Assembly: GCA_035285595.1 (NCBI GenBank)
Contig: JAYKGV010000005.1
Coordinates: 1 to 39,048, forward strand
Length of the DNA stretch: 39,048 nt
Direction: 5' to 3'
Source of the DNA: VGJW01 sp035285595
GTDB lineage: Bacteria > Cyanobacteriota > Sericytochromatia > S15B-MN24 > VGJW01
A program made the position numbers and the translations under genes. The notes beneath the pieces were generated by a model that had not been told where the DNA came from, searched no databases, and was given only the letters and a program-made list of their open reading frames with translations. Every line of letters starts with the position of its first letter. Within the stretch, counting starts at the first letter, position 1. This document shows, one piece after another, positions 30,770-38,889 of the stretch.

Positions 30770-31803
30770 GCGATGCTCAGACGGTGACTCCGGGCTGGTA
30801 CATCGCATGTGAGGCGCGGCGCCTAGGGCGTGGGCCGAGACCCTTCCGCCTGCAGGGGGTACCCTGGGTCCTCTTCCGTGATGCGGAAGGTCGTCCGTCT
30901 GGCGTGCTCGACAGGTGTCCCCACCGTGGGGTGCCTTTGTCCCTCGGCAAAGTCAGGCAGGGGCGGCTGGCTTGCGCGTATCACGGCTGGGAATTCGATG
31001 GCAGGGGCCGATGTACGTTCGTGCCCGCGCTCGGGGCCGGCGGCCGACCGCCCAAGGGGGCCTGTGTCCGGACGTTGCCATTGATCGAGCGTCAGGGCTG
31101 GATATGGGCTTGGCAGGGGGAGGCGGCGGGTGGAGATCCGCCGCCGATGGATCCTCCCCCCGAGGTGCCCGGTCATGGCTGGCCGGGCTGGGGCCACGTC
31201 CGCTTTTCACGGATCTTGGCGGCCAGGGTCGACGAAGTCATCGAGAATTTCATCGATTGCCCGCATACGGGTTATGTTCACGGGGGTCTGTTTCGCACTC
31301 CTGCCGACCATGAGGCGGTCCACCATGTGCGGCAGGATGTCTCGGGCGTCCATGTGGACATTGACGAGGAGGTCCGGCCTCGAAGTCTCCTCGGCCGAAT
31401 CTTGGTGCGGGCGGGTGCGCGCGTGGCTCATCGGGACCGTTTTTTGCCGCCGGCCACGGTAGAGGTTCGCTATCGTTTCGGCGAGCAGTGGGAGGTCGTG
31501 GGACGCCAGACCTGCACCCCGGTCGATGCTTGGACGACGGCCGTCCATGTGGACGTCGCGTGGAGATTGGCGCCCTTGACCCCTCTCGTCGGTCCCCTCG
31601 TGGCCGTGGTGGGTCGTGTCGTATTGGCCCAGGACGTCAGGATTCTCGAACGTCAAGCCGAGAATTTGCAGCTCTTCGGGGCCCACTTCTGCTCGACCGA
31701 TGCCGACCTGACCAATCTCTGGATCCAAGGTTGGCTCAGGCGCTGGAGGTCCGGGCGGCCTCAGGTTGCCAGCCATGCCAAGACGGTCCGATTCCGGCTC
31801 TGA
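30766..31803 (+). CDS. Rieske non-haem iron oxygenase
   Basis: The 345-residue protein contains a Rieske 2Fe-2S site with C51-P-H53 and C70-A-Y-H73, and a catalytic domain with ENFIDCPHTGYVH, giving the Asn161/Asp164/His167/His172 pattern of mononuclear iron oxygenases. The family hydroxylates, demethylates or cleaves aromatic and other substrates using O2 and electrons from a separate reductase; no reductase or ferredoxin gene is in the window, so the substrate is open. TTG 30766 overlaps the regulator stop (TTGA); GTG 30784 (starting MTPGWYIACE) is a good alternative. Terminator immediately downstream. Confidence 0.87.
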   Translation: MSDAQTVTPGWYIACEARRLGRGPRPFRLQGVPWVLFRDAEGRPSGVLDRCPHRGVPLSLGKVRQGRLACAYHGWEFDGRGRCTFVPALGAGGRPPKGACVRTLPLIERQGWIWAWQGEAAGGDPPPMDPPPEVPGHGWPGWGHVRFSRILAARVDEVIENFIDCPHTGYVHGGLFRTPADHEAVHHVRQDVSGVHVDIDEEVRPRSLLGRILVRAGARVAHRDRFLPPATVEVRYRFGEQWEVVGRQTCTPVDAWTTAVHVDVAWRLAPLTPLVGPLVAVVGRVVLAQDVRILERQAENLQLFGAHFCSTDADLTNLWIQGWLRRWRSGRPQVASHAKTVRFRL

Positions 31804-31824
31804 GAAGGCAGGTCTTCACGACGA

Positions 31825-31856
31825 AACGCCGCCCGGATCGAGCCGGACGGCGTTTT
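31825..31856 (+). terminator. Bidirectional intrinsic terminator between Rieske gene and tRNA-Leu
   Basis: The arms 31825-31836 and 31843-31854 form a 12-bp stem with one C/A mismatch and a six-base loop ATCGAG. On the plus strand the stem ends in TTTT; on the minus strand the flanking bases give TTT. It can end the operon on the plus strand and the tRNA on the minus strand. Confidence 0.75.
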
Positions 31857-31859
31857 AAG

Positions 31860-31941
31860 TGCCGAGGACGAGACTTGAACTCGTACACCTTTCGGTACAC
31901 GCCCCTCAAACGTGCGCGTCTGCCAGTTCCGCCACCTCGGC
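31860..31941 (-). tRNA. tRNA-Leu (anticodon GAG)
   Basis: The minus strand gives an 82-base class II tRNA: acceptor GCCGAGG with CCTCGGC, D-arm GGCGGAACTGGCAGACGC, anticodon stem CACGT/GCGTG around loop TTGAGGG (anticodon GAG), a long variable arm GTACC-GAAA-GGTGTAC and T-arm with GTTCAAGTC. The discriminator is A; CCA is not encoded. Confidence 0.94.
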
Positions 31942-31944
31942 AAG

Positions 31945-31962
31945 GGGGATGACATCATCCCC
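31945..31962. promoter_or_regulatory. 18-bp palindrome over the tRNA-Leu -10 and start region
   Basis: GGGGATGACATCATCCCC has perfect eight-base arms around CA. It covers the predicted -10 box of the tRNA-Leu promoter and its start site, in the region divergent to the gene at 32003. It may be an operator, or a hairpin in a short tRNA precursor leader. Confidence 0.5.
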
Positions 31963-31982
31963 GGTCGGACGCGCGCTGTCAA
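31954..31982 (-). promoter_or_regulatory. tRNA-Leu promoter
   Basis: On the minus strand TTGACA (31982-31977) is followed after 17 bases by GATGAT (31959-31954). The mature tRNA begins 13 bases after this box. The perfect -35 hexamer makes it one of the better promoters in the window. Confidence 0.5.
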
Positions 31983-32002
31983 GAGCGTGCTACGATGCCT
32001 CC

Positions 32003-32374
32003 GTGTGGTTTCTGGTCTCCCTGCCCGCTCCTGCGGCCACGGCCGTCGTGGCGGTCGACCCTCACGACTTCGGATCCCAGCCATTCCTGGTGCCGGGACT
32101 GCCGCCGCGGGATCCGTGGGTGGCTGCAGGCTTGTCCGTGGCCGTAAACGGCCTCGGACAAGCCTATAACGGTGAATGGGACAAGGCTTGGTGGCTTTTT
32201 GGCGCCTGGGGCCTGTATCCCCTGGCGTGGGCTCTCGATGCCGGTACCGGTTCGGGTATGGCAAGGACGTTCGTGACGTTGGGCATGTTGGGGGCCAAGG
32301 GGTGGTCGGCGTGGGACGGATGGCATGTGGCGGCACGCCAAGCGGAGGAGACGTCCGCGGGAGGCAAGCGATGA
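32003..32374 (+). CDS. Small membrane protein with GLGQAYNGE motif (DUF5683/TM2-like)
   Basis: The 123-residue product begins with a hydrophobic stretch (WFLVSLPAPAATAVVAV) that may be a signal or anchor, then VAVNGLGQAYNGEWDKAWWL, the turn seen in DUF5683- and TM2-like membrane hairpins (G-x-G-Q-x-Y-N-x-x-x-x-K), and a second hydrophobic run. GTG 32003 has no Shine-Dalgarno, but TACGAT at 31991-31996 lies 6 bases before it, so a leaderless message is possible. Upstream in-frame starts overlap tRNA-Leu. The stop overlaps the next ATG (ATGA). Confidence 0.65.
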   Translation: MWFLVSLPAPAATAVVAVDPHDFGSQPFLVPGLPPRDPWVAAGLSVAVNGLGQAYNGEWDKAWWLFGAWGLYPLAWALDAGTGSGMARTFVTLGMLGAKGWSAWDGWHVAARQAEETSAGGKR

Positions 32375-33540
32375 AACGAGGATCGTGTCACCTGTGGTGG
32401 GGTGTCGTGCTGGTCCTGGGTTGGGCCCCGTCGGCAGGTGCAACCTCCTTGTGGGGTTATGGCGGAGGCGGTGTTTTGCCCGGAACCCGGCCGCTCGAGG
32501 CGGGCGAGGTGGGCATGGCGGCTTCAGGCCTGGTATTGCCCAATGGCGCCCTCATGGCACCAACGTCCCTGTCCGCGGGGGTGTTGCCTGGGCTCGAGGT
32601 CGCTCTCACGGCGCCCTTCGGTCAAGCAAACTTCACGGGGGTCATGGCGCATGTCAATGCTCGCCTATCCCGCCCCGAGGATGCCACGCGGGTGGTGTGT
32701 GGCGTGACCAACTTGATGGGACAGGACCTCAGGTTGCCGATCGGCGGGGCGGCGGAGACTCCGAGCTTCATCGCGGCCAATCAGTTGCACCTGCTGATTG
32801 GAAGAGATCTCACGGTGGCCGTTGAGGGCAAGGAGACGACTCTGGGGTCGTGGACCATGGGGTTCACGGGCAGGGTCCAGCTTCAGTCCCAGTTCATTCG
32901 CTCTCGTTTCGTGGCGGGCTTTGCCGCACCCATCGGCAAGGGGGCGCAAGCTTTCGTCGAGTACCTCTCGAGCAGCGGGAACGAGGATGACAGTACCCTC
33001 AACCTTGGCGTGGGATGGCAGGTCTCGCGGGAGTTGGGCCTCAAGGTGACGACCTTCGGTCATCCCGGACGCGCCTTTGACCTTGGTTCGCAGTCCCTGG
33101 CCCTGGGGGTCAGCTGGCGCGGACAGTTCGCACCTGCCGCCGCTGCTTCCCGGCGCGTGGAGGCCGCGGTGGCGCGGCTGGATCCAGCACCGGTCGCGGG
33201 GGCCGTCGCCTCGGGCTTGGCGTTCCTCGAGCAAACCTCGGCCATGCAGGCCACGGCGTCCGTCAAACCGCCCGCTCCGCCCGCCGTGGCGGTCTGGGGC
33301 AAGGTGCTCGATGCCGCGGGCGTGCCCCGCGCCGGCATGGATGTCCGGTTGGAAGGCTCGGCCCGGCCCTTGTCACGTACCACGACGGCCAAGGGAGTCT
33401 TCGTGCTGGCTCCTGTCGAGAAGGGTGTCTATGGTCTGGTCGCCTTTGATCCGACGGGCCGTGCGGTAGCGTCCCGAACCATCGAAGTGACAGGCGAAGG
33501 CCCGGTCGAGGCCGACCTCTCGACGGCTCCGACCCCTTGA
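32371..33540 (+). CDS. Exported beta-rich outer-membrane-type protein with C-terminal regulatory-like domain
   Basis: The 389-residue product has a cleavable signal peptide ending near APSAGA (residue 24). Residues of about 30-250 alternate polar and hydrophobic residues, as in outer-membrane beta barrels (VEVALTAPFGQANF-like and TLNLGVGWQVSRELGLKVTTF strands). An Ala/Pro-rich linker leads to a carboxypeptidase-regulatory-like domain (AVWGKVLDAAGVPRAGMDVR, TTTAKGVFVLAPVEKGVYGL). GGGAGG precedes ATG 32371. The gene is coupled to both neighbours by ATGA and TTGA overlaps, so the three probably work in one envelope process. Confidence 0.78.
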   Translation: MKRGSCHLWWGVVLVLGWAPSAGATSLWGYGGGGVLPGTRPLEAGEVGMAASGLVLPNGALMAPTSLSAGVLPGLEVALTAPFGQANFTGVMAHVNARLSRPEDATRVVCGVTNLMGQDLRLPIGGAAETPSFIAANQLHLLIGRDLTVAVEGKETTLGSWTMGFTGRVQLQSQFIRSRFVAGFAAPIGKGAQAFVEYLSSSGNEDDSTLNLGVGWQVSRELGLKVTTFGHPGRAFDLGSQSLALGVSWRGQFAPAAAASRRVEAAVARLDPAPVAGAVASGLAFLEQTSAMQATASVKPPAPPAVAVWGKVLDAAGVPRAGMDVRLEGSARPLSRTTTAKGVFVLAPVEKGVYGLVAFDPTGRAVASRTIEVTGEGPVEADLSTAPTP

Positions 33541-34004
33541 GGCGGCCGCTGTCTGCCCCTTACCGGCTGTGGGCGGCTGCGTGCTACCTGGTGCCGGTGG
33601 CGCTCGTGGCCTTGTTGCACCCGGAAGTTTCGCGAGTTCGCCTCGTCCGCGAACATGCTGCCAACTCACTGACGCTGGGCTTGCTGTTGCTGGGTCCTTT
33701 GTTGGTTCTTGGCGGGGGCCGGGGGGGGCCGCTGGAATGGCTGATTCTCGTGGGAGTCCTGCTTACCCTGTGGTTGCTTCTGGTCTCCGCGACCGTGACG
33801 GTGGAGGCCGTTCGGGCGTGGCAGGGACGCCGTCCGTGGGCGCCATGGGCCGCCCGGGTCGCGACCTGGCTGCCGGGGGCATCAGCGCCAGGGTTCGGGG
33901 GCGGAGGTGTCCGACCAGCGGAGCTCGGCGACGTTGGCCGAGGGGGCAAGGGTGAGGAGGACCGCGTCGCGGCCCGTACCGAAGGTCCGGACCTCCCCTT
34001 CTAG
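33537..34004 (+). CDS. Small membrane protein, DUF4870/Tic20-like
   Basis: The 155-residue product has about three membrane segments (residues 10-25, 45-60 and 65-90). The loop RVRLVREHAANSLTLGLLLL recalls the R-x-H-x-x-Q/N-S turn of DUF4870/Tic20-like proteins. The start is TTG 33537, overlapping the previous stop (TTGA). The last 40 residues are Gly/Arg/Glu-rich and are read antisense to the 3' end of the lipoprotein gene at 33882-34931, so they may be a non-conserved tail. Confidence 0.66.
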   Translation: MRRPLSAPYRLWAAACYLVPVALVALLHPEVSRVRLVREHAANSLTLGLLLLGPLLVLGGGRGGPLEWLILVGVLLTLWLLLVSATVTVEAVRAWQGRRPWAPWAARVATWLPGASAPGFGGGGVRPAELGDVGRGGKGEEDRVAARTEGPDLPF

Positions 34005-34931
34005 TTTGCCGTCCTGCAGGGTCAGTTCAACCTTGAACTTGCGGGTGCTCGAGGTACCCGACAGCACGATGGCCTGCCCGTTGCACGACAGGCGCGTGAC
34101 GGTCAACGGGACCCGGGTGCCGCCATCGAGGGAAAAGGCCATCTCGCCCGTCATGGTCAAGCCGCCGGGATCCAGGCGTCCCCTCAAGGTGCCCTGCACT
34201 CTCGGCATCGTGACTTGCAGGTCGAGGGCCTGCAGGTTGCCCCCCGGGACACCGGGCAGGGGCGTGAAGTTAGCCGTCCCTGACAGCAGGGATATCCCTT
34301 GGCGTTCAAGCTTGCCTGATACGGTGACCGCCGTGGGTGCGTCGCACTGATAGCGTCGCCCAAGAACCAGGGGGCGACCGCCCGCGCCGAAGGTCGATGG
34401 CTGGCCCGGAACGGGCTGGTTTTGAGGCAAGGCCCGCCAAACACCGACCGAACCAGCCCGGGTCTCGATGTCCATCCGGCCCGTGAAGCCTTCGGGATGT
34501 CGCTCGAGGGTGATCGCCCAAGGCACCTGAGGCTCTCTCACAATCGGGACCCGGTTGTTGAAGAGGTAGGTCATGATGCGGCCGTTGTCGAGGCTCCGCA
34601 GCTGGAGGATTTCGTCGGTGGTGCCATCGGGAATCGCGGCCAGGCCTCCCAATGGCTGGACCACGGGCCAGGGAACGGTACGCAGGAACGGGCCGAGGTC
34701 GACGCCATAGGCGCTTGGCAGGCCCATTTCGAGCACCCCCCGTACGGCACGGGTGGTCATGGCCATTTCGCCGCTGGCCGTAGGGCTTACGGCCCGCAAG
34801 ATCAAACGCAGGTCCTGCAGGATGCCGCGTTCGGTGGGTGTCGGCCCCAGTAGCCCCAGCATCGCTTCGCAGCCGGTACCCAGAAGACTGGTGGCGGCCA
34901 ACAAGGGGACGAGACCCCGCGACTTTGGCAT
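33882..34931 (-). CDS. Lipoprotein of unknown function
   Basis: The 349-residue product has a lipoprotein signal with LGTGC (cysteine 21). The mature sequence is beta-rich, with repeated strand-turn-strand stretches (GRMDIETRAGSVGVW, LQVTMPRVQGTLRGRLDP, FKVELTLQDGKLEGEV). No family is recognised. AAGGGTC stands close before ATG 34931. The gene is divergent from trpS and convergent, with a 123-base overlap, with the DUF4870-like gene. Confidence 0.78.
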   Translation of the reverse strand: MPKSRGLVPLLAATSLLGTGCEAMLGLLGPTPTERGILQDLRLILRAVSPTASGEMAMTTRAVRGVLEMGLPSAYGVDLGPFLRTVPWPVVQPLGGLAAIPDGTTDEILQLRSLDNGRIMTYLFNNRVPIVREPQVPWAITLERHPEGFTGRMDIETRAGSVGVWRALPQNQPVPGQPSTFGAGGRPLVLGRRYQCDAPTAVTVSGKLERQGISLLSGTANFTPLPGVPGGNLQALDLQVTMPRVQGTLRGRLDPGGLTMTGEMAFSLDGGTRVPLTVTRLSCNGQAIVLSGTSSTRKFKVELTLQDGKLEGEVRTFGTGRDAVLLTLAPSANVAELRWSDTSAPEPWR

Positions 34932-35031
34932 GACCCTTGCTGTGTACCCCCCCGGCCCTCTGGCCTCTCGGCGGCCCTCTCCTCCGAGGAGCGCGTGCTA
35001 GCATGAGCTTGGGCACCAACAGGGGGAGACT

Positions 35032-36066
35032 GTGGCGAAGATCCGCATCATGAGCGGCATGCGGCCGACGGGCACCTTGCATCTCGGCCATCTGGTCGGC
35101 GTCTTGCGCAACTGGGTGCAGCTGCAGGACACCTACGATTGCTACTTCTCCATCGTCGACTGGCATGCCCTGACCACGGGCGCCGCGGACACCTCAAGCT
35201 TGCGTCGGAACGTGCGGGAGGTGCTGCTGGATTGGTTGGCGGCTGGCGTGGATCCTGCCCGATGCACCCTTTACGTGCAGTCCGCAGTGCCCGAGATCGC
35301 GGAGCTGGCGCTACTCTTCGGGATGATGACGCCGCTGACCTGGTTGCAGCGTAATCCGACAGTCAAGGAACAGATCCACGACCTTGGCCTCGATGAGGAG
35401 CGGGTGGGCTACGGCCTGCTGGGATACCCCATCCTCCAGGCGGCGGACATCCTCGCGTTCCGTGGGGCGCGGGTGCCCGTCGGTCGCGACCAGCTGCCCC
35501 ACCTCGAATTGTCACGAGACATCGCCCGCAGATTCAACCACCTCTACGGCGAGTACTTCCCTGAACCCGAAGGCCTTCTGTCCGACACCCCGCTCATTGT
35601 CGGAACCGATGGGCGCAAGATGAGCAAGAGCTACGGCAATGACCTCAGGATGGCGGCTCCTGCCGAAGAACTGGCCCGGCAGGTCATGAGCATGGTGACC
35701 GATCCGGGCCGGCAGCGGCGTGACGACCCGGGCTATCCCGAGGTCTGTACGGTCCATGCCTACTGGCGGGCTCTCGCTCCTGAGCGTTGCCCCGAGGTGG
35801 AGCAAGGCTGCCGGGCGGGCACGCTGGGATGTGTGGCGGACAAGAAAGCGCTTGCCGAGACAGTGGAGGCGTTGCTTGCTCCCATGCGTGACCGTCGCGA
35901 GGTCTTGGCCGCCGATCCCGGCCGTCTGGATGACATTCTGGCCGAAGGCAACCGGCGAGCCCGTACCGAGGCCAGACGCACGCTCGAGGAAGTCAGGGAG
36001 CTGATGCGTCTTCCCCGGTTCGATGACGAAGGTCGGCCCCTTGCGGTTGCAGCGCGCCCTCGCTGA
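35032..36066 (+). CDS. trpS: Tryptophanyl-tRNA synthetase
   Basis: The 344-residue class I synthetase charges tRNA-Trp. The HIGH-type motif is GTLHLGHL (about 14-21) and the KMSKS motif stands at 196-200 (DGRKMSKSYGND). The Trp-pocket segments MSGMRPTGTLHLG and VPVGRDQLPHLELSRDIA are typical. GTG 35032 follows AGGGGGAGA and matches the family start; the upstream TAGCAT near 35000 may be the -10 box. It opens a four-gene operon and overlaps rluB by 44 bases. Confidence 0.97.
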   Translation: MAKIRIMSGMRPTGTLHLGHLVGVLRNWVQLQDTYDCYFSIVDWHALTTGAADTSSLRRNVREVLLDWLAAGVDPARCTLYVQSAVPEIAELALLFGMMTPLTWLQRNPTVKEQIHDLGLDEERVGYGLLGYPILQAADILAFRGARVPVGRDQLPHLELSRDIARRFNHLYGEYFPEPEGLLSDTPLIVGTDGRKMSKSYGNDLRMAAPAEELARQVMSMVTDPGRQRRDDPGYPEVCTVHAYWRALAPERCPEVEQGCRAGTLGCVADKKALAETVEALLAPMRDRREVLAADPGRLDDILAEGNRRARTEARRTLEEVRELMRLPRFDDEGRPLAVAARPR

Positions 36067-36766
36067 GGCCGGCATTGCCAGTCGTCGCAAGGCCGAGGAG
36101 CTGATCCGGGCGGGGCGGGTTGCCGTGGACGGACAGGTCGTGACGGACATGGGCATCCGGGTGGAGCCGACAAGGCAGGATATTTCGGTGGACGGCCGAC
36201 CCCTGCCGGTGGCGACGGCCAAGGTCGTATATGTTTTGCACAAGCCGGCAGGTCGGATCACGACGTGTCACGACGAGCAGGGTCGCCCTACGGTGTTGGA
36301 GCTCGTCCCCCGGGCTCCTGGCCTGCACCCCGTGGGACGACTGGACCTGATGACGTCGGGCCTGCTCCTCCTGACCAACGACGGTCGACTGACCCACGCC
36401 TTGACCCATCCGTCGCACGAAATCGTGAAGCACTACCGTGCGGTGGTGACCGGCCATCCTGATGACGAGGCCATCGATCGACTGCGACAGGGTGTCCTCT
36501 TGGAGGACGGGCCGACCGAACCGTGCACGGTGCGTGTCTCCCGGGATCGCGAGGGGAGGTCCGTCGTGGAACTGTGGATTCACGAAGGACGGAATCGACA
36601 GGTGCGCCGGATGCTCGAGCACGTGGGCCATCGGGTTCGCGAGCTCGTGCGCCTTGGTATCGGGCCGATCCGGCTAGGGGACCTTGGGTTGGGGTGCTGG
36701 CGAGAACCGCGGGGCAGGGAGTTAGAATGGCTGCACCGCTGCGTGGACGGGAGCCTGACGCCGTGA
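36023..36766 (+). CDS. rluB: 23S rRNA pseudouridine synthase, RluB/RsuA family
   Basis: The 247-residue enzyme has an N-terminal S4 RNA-binding domain (LRLQRALAEAGIASRRKAEE) and a pseudouridine synthase domain with the catalytic aspartate 108 in HPVGRLDLMTSGLLLLTNDG, then LTHPSHEIVKHYRAVV and IHEGRNRQVRRMLEHVGH. In RluB the target is U2605 of 23S rRNA (E. coli numbering); RsuA-type action on 16S is less likely but cannot be excluded. ATG 36023 lies within trpS. GTGA overlap with the next gene. Confidence 0.95.
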   Translation: MTKVGPLRLQRALAEAGIASRRKAEELIRAGRVAVDGQVVTDMGIRVEPTRQDISVDGRPLPVATAKVVYVLHKPAGRITTCHDEQGRPTVLELVPRAPGLHPVGRLDLMTSGLLLLTNDGRLTHALTHPSHEIVKHYRAVVTGHPDDEAIDRLRQGVLLEDGPTEPCTVRVSRDREGRSVVELWIHEGRNRQVRRMLEHVGHRVRELVRLGIGPIRLGDLGLGCWREPRGRELEWLHRCVDGSLTP

Positions 36767-37836
36767 ACCCAAGTCTTGCCGACATCGGGGCTCGCTTGCG
36801 CGAGGCTCGCGAGGCCAGAGGCTTGGAACATGACGAGCTGGCCACCTTGACGCGCATTCATGCACGCCACCTGAAGGCGCTAGAGGATGCCCGCGAGGAC
36901 CTTCTTCCCGAGCCGTTCTACGTCAAGAGCTTCGTCCGGAAGGTGGGGGACGCCGTCGGTCTGGATGGCGCCGAGTTGGCCCGGCTTTATTGGGAGCATC
37001 GCCCTTCTCAGGTGCCGACCGCCCCACTGGAGCCCCCGGTGCCCGAGGTGGTCATGCCTTGGTGGGTTTGGCCCATGATGGCGGCGGCCGTCCTCGGTGC
37101 CGTTCTGGGCACCATGGCGCTGACTCGCCCTGACGCGACTGCGGTGACCGAAGCCTCCTCCCCCGCACCGTTCGAGACAGCTGCGGCGGGTCTCGAAGCT
37201 TCTTCCTCCGGTAGGACGACCGAGACCGTCCTCTTGGTCGCGGTCCCGGGCGAACCGGGAGCCTCCGCAACCCTCGAGGCCTCCGGAGGAGGCGCGCCGG
37301 CTCCGGAGCTCGCGAGCGCATCGCCAACGCCCCTTGTCGCCAAGGCCATACGCCTGGGAGTCAGAACCTCGGCGTCGAGTTGGATGCGGGTCATGGCGGA
37401 CGGCAAGATCGTGCAGGAAGGCATCGTCCCCGGCGGGATGGACCGGGAGTGGGGAGCGGATGGTGCGATCTCCGTTCGCATCGGTCAGCCGGCTGCAGTG
37501 GAAGGCCGGCTCAACGGCAAGCCTCTGGGACGCCTCGGGGAACCGAGTGCCTCAGTGTACGTCGCGACCTATCGGCTGACTCCACGGGGAGTCGTGCGGA
37601 TTCTGCCGGCTCCCCCGGCGGTTGCGCCTGTCCCGCAGGCCGTGACGCCCGTGGCGTCGGCGGCGGTTCGGCCCGCACCTTCCGTGCGCCGAGTGGCTCC
37701 CGTTTCTCGTCCATCGACCCGGTCGATCGTCATCGTGACGGAGAGTTCTCCTTCGGGAACCTCGTCCCCTGGTGCCGGCGATTCCCCGTCCTCGTCGTCC
37801 GGATCCAGCGCTTCCGTAGAGGGAGAAAGCCTTTGA
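36763..37836 (+). CDS. RodZ-like protein: HTH, one membrane helix, DUF4115-type tail
   Basis: The 357-residue product begins with a Cro/C1-type helix-turn-helix of the RodZ kind (ADIGARLREAREARGLEHDE, ATLTRIHARHLKALEDARED, PEPFYVKSFVRKVGDAVGLD), then a membrane helix (WWVWPMMAAAVLGAVLGTMA, about residues 98-118), a Ser/Ala-rich linker, a DUF4115-like beta domain (LGVRTSASSWMRVMADGKIV) and a long Pro/Ser-rich tail. RodZ links MreB to the cell-wall machinery. GTG 36763 overlaps the rluB stop. Confidence 0.85.
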   Translation: MNPSLADIGARLREAREARGLEHDELATLTRIHARHLKALEDAREDLLPEPFYVKSFVRKVGDAVGLDGAELARLYWEHRPSQVPTAPLEPPVPEVVMPWWVWPMMAAAVLGAVLGTMALTRPDATAVTEASSPAPFETAAAGLEASSSGRTTETVLLVAVPGEPGASATLEASGGGAPAPELASASPTPLVAKAIRLGVRTSASSWMRVMADGKIVQEGIVPGGMDREWGADGAISVRIGQPAAVEGRLNGKPLGRLGEPSASVYVATYRLTPRGVVRILPAPPAVAPVPQAVTPVASAAVRPAPSVRRVAPVSRPSTRSIVIVTESSPSGTSSPGAGDSPSSSSGSSASVEGESL

Positions 37837-37847
37837 GGCTTCGTGGC

Positions 37848-38804
37848 ATGAGACGCTATGGCCTCGTTCCGTGGCTGGCTGCCGAAGGAGCCGTGACAGA
37901 GGCAGATGCTCGCCCTGCCATCGATCCGGTCGGTGGACAGGCCGTGCTCGAGGGGGTCATGATGCGCGCCGCGGATGGCGTCGGGCTCGCGGTTCGGCGG
38001 AACGACGGTCAGATCCATGCGGAATTTCATCCGTACGTCTCCTTGCGCAAGCGCGTGGTCTGTTTCGGCTGGCCCCTGCTCCGGGGCGTGGTGGCGATGG
38101 TCGAATCCTTGCGACTAGGCGTGCGCATGCTTGACCGTTCCGTGGAGATCGCAACCGGTGAACGTGCGGGAAGAGCCGAGTCCCTGTCCTCCCTGGGTGT
38201 AGGGTTGCTACTTGCGGTGGCGTTGTTCATGGTGCTGCCCGCCTGGGTCTACGGATGGACACCTGACACGTGGCATGCGCTTGCCCGGGCCGGGGTGGAG
38301 GGGGCCGTAAGGCTTGGGGTGTTCGTGGCTTATGTCGTCATCTTGGGTCGACAGGCCGATGTTGCGTCCTTGTATGCCTACCATGGTGCCGAACATCAGG
38401 TGATTCATGCGTACGAGCAGGGTCTCGGGGAGACCGTCGAGGCCGCCCGCAGCCAGTCTCCGCGCCATCCGCGGTGTGGGACCAGTTTTCTCTTCCTGAC
38501 CGCCGTCGTCGGTATCTTCGTGTTCGCGTGGATTCCGCGCCCCGAAGGACTTGCGGGAGGGATGGGGCTGGCTTGGAGGGTTGGGGCCAAGCTGACGCTG
38601 TTGCCTTTCGTGGCCGCCGTTTCCTTCGAGCTCATCCGGGCTGCCGGGGCGAATGCTGTGGGGGCGGCCAGGCTGTGGGGGCGTGTCGCTTCCTGGCTAT
38701 CCTCTCCCGGACAGGCCTTGCAGGGTCTGACCACCCGGCGTGCGGCCGATGACCAGATCGAGGTGGCGTTGGCTGCTTTGGCCGTGGCGCGTCGCGGCGC
38801 CTAA
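37848..38804 (+). CDS. DUF1385 family membrane protein (putative metal-dependent enzyme)
   Basis: The 318-residue product has the DUF1385 start GGQAVLEGVMMRAADGVGLA, then GWPLLRGVVAMVESLRLG, a histidine-rich YHGAEHQVIHAYEQG, and HPRCGTSFLF; four or more membrane segments follow this order. The histidines and cysteine suggest metal binding; the biochemical role is not established. Start is ATG 37848, or TTG 37833, which would overlap the previous stop (TTGA); GAGG stands before the ATG. Last gene of the trpS operon and 204 bases before 16S. Confidence 0.92.
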   Translation: MRRYGLVPWLAAEGAVTEADARPAIDPVGGQAVLEGVMMRAADGVGLAVRRNDGQIHAEFHPYVSLRKRVVCFGWPLLRGVVAMVESLRLGVRMLDRSVEIATGERAGRAESLSSLGVGLLLAVALFMVLPAWVYGWTPDTWHALARAGVEGAVRLGVFVAYVVILGRQADVASLYAYHGAEHQVIHAYEQGLGETVEAARSQSPRHPRCGTSFLFLTAVVGIFVFAWIPRPEGLAGGMGLAWRVGAKLTLLPFVAAVSFELIRAAGANAVGAARLWGRVASWLSSPGQALQGLTTRRAADDQIEVALAALAVARRGA

Positions 38805-38822
38805 AAACTTCTCCGAAATCTC

Positions 38823-38852
38823 TTGACGACATCGGTAATACTGTTTTAATAT
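38823..38852 (+). promoter_or_regulatory. rRNA operon promoter P1
   Basis: TTGACG at 38823-38828 is followed by TAATAT at 38847-38852 with an 18-base spacer (or TTTAAT at 38845 with 16). It lies in an AT-rich patch right after DUF1385, about 155 bases before the 16S 5' end, and is the best match to a strong promoter in this area. Confidence 0.7.
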
Positions 38853-38889
38853 GAGATTCCTGACGCGGAGACGCGGCAGGTGGCGGACA

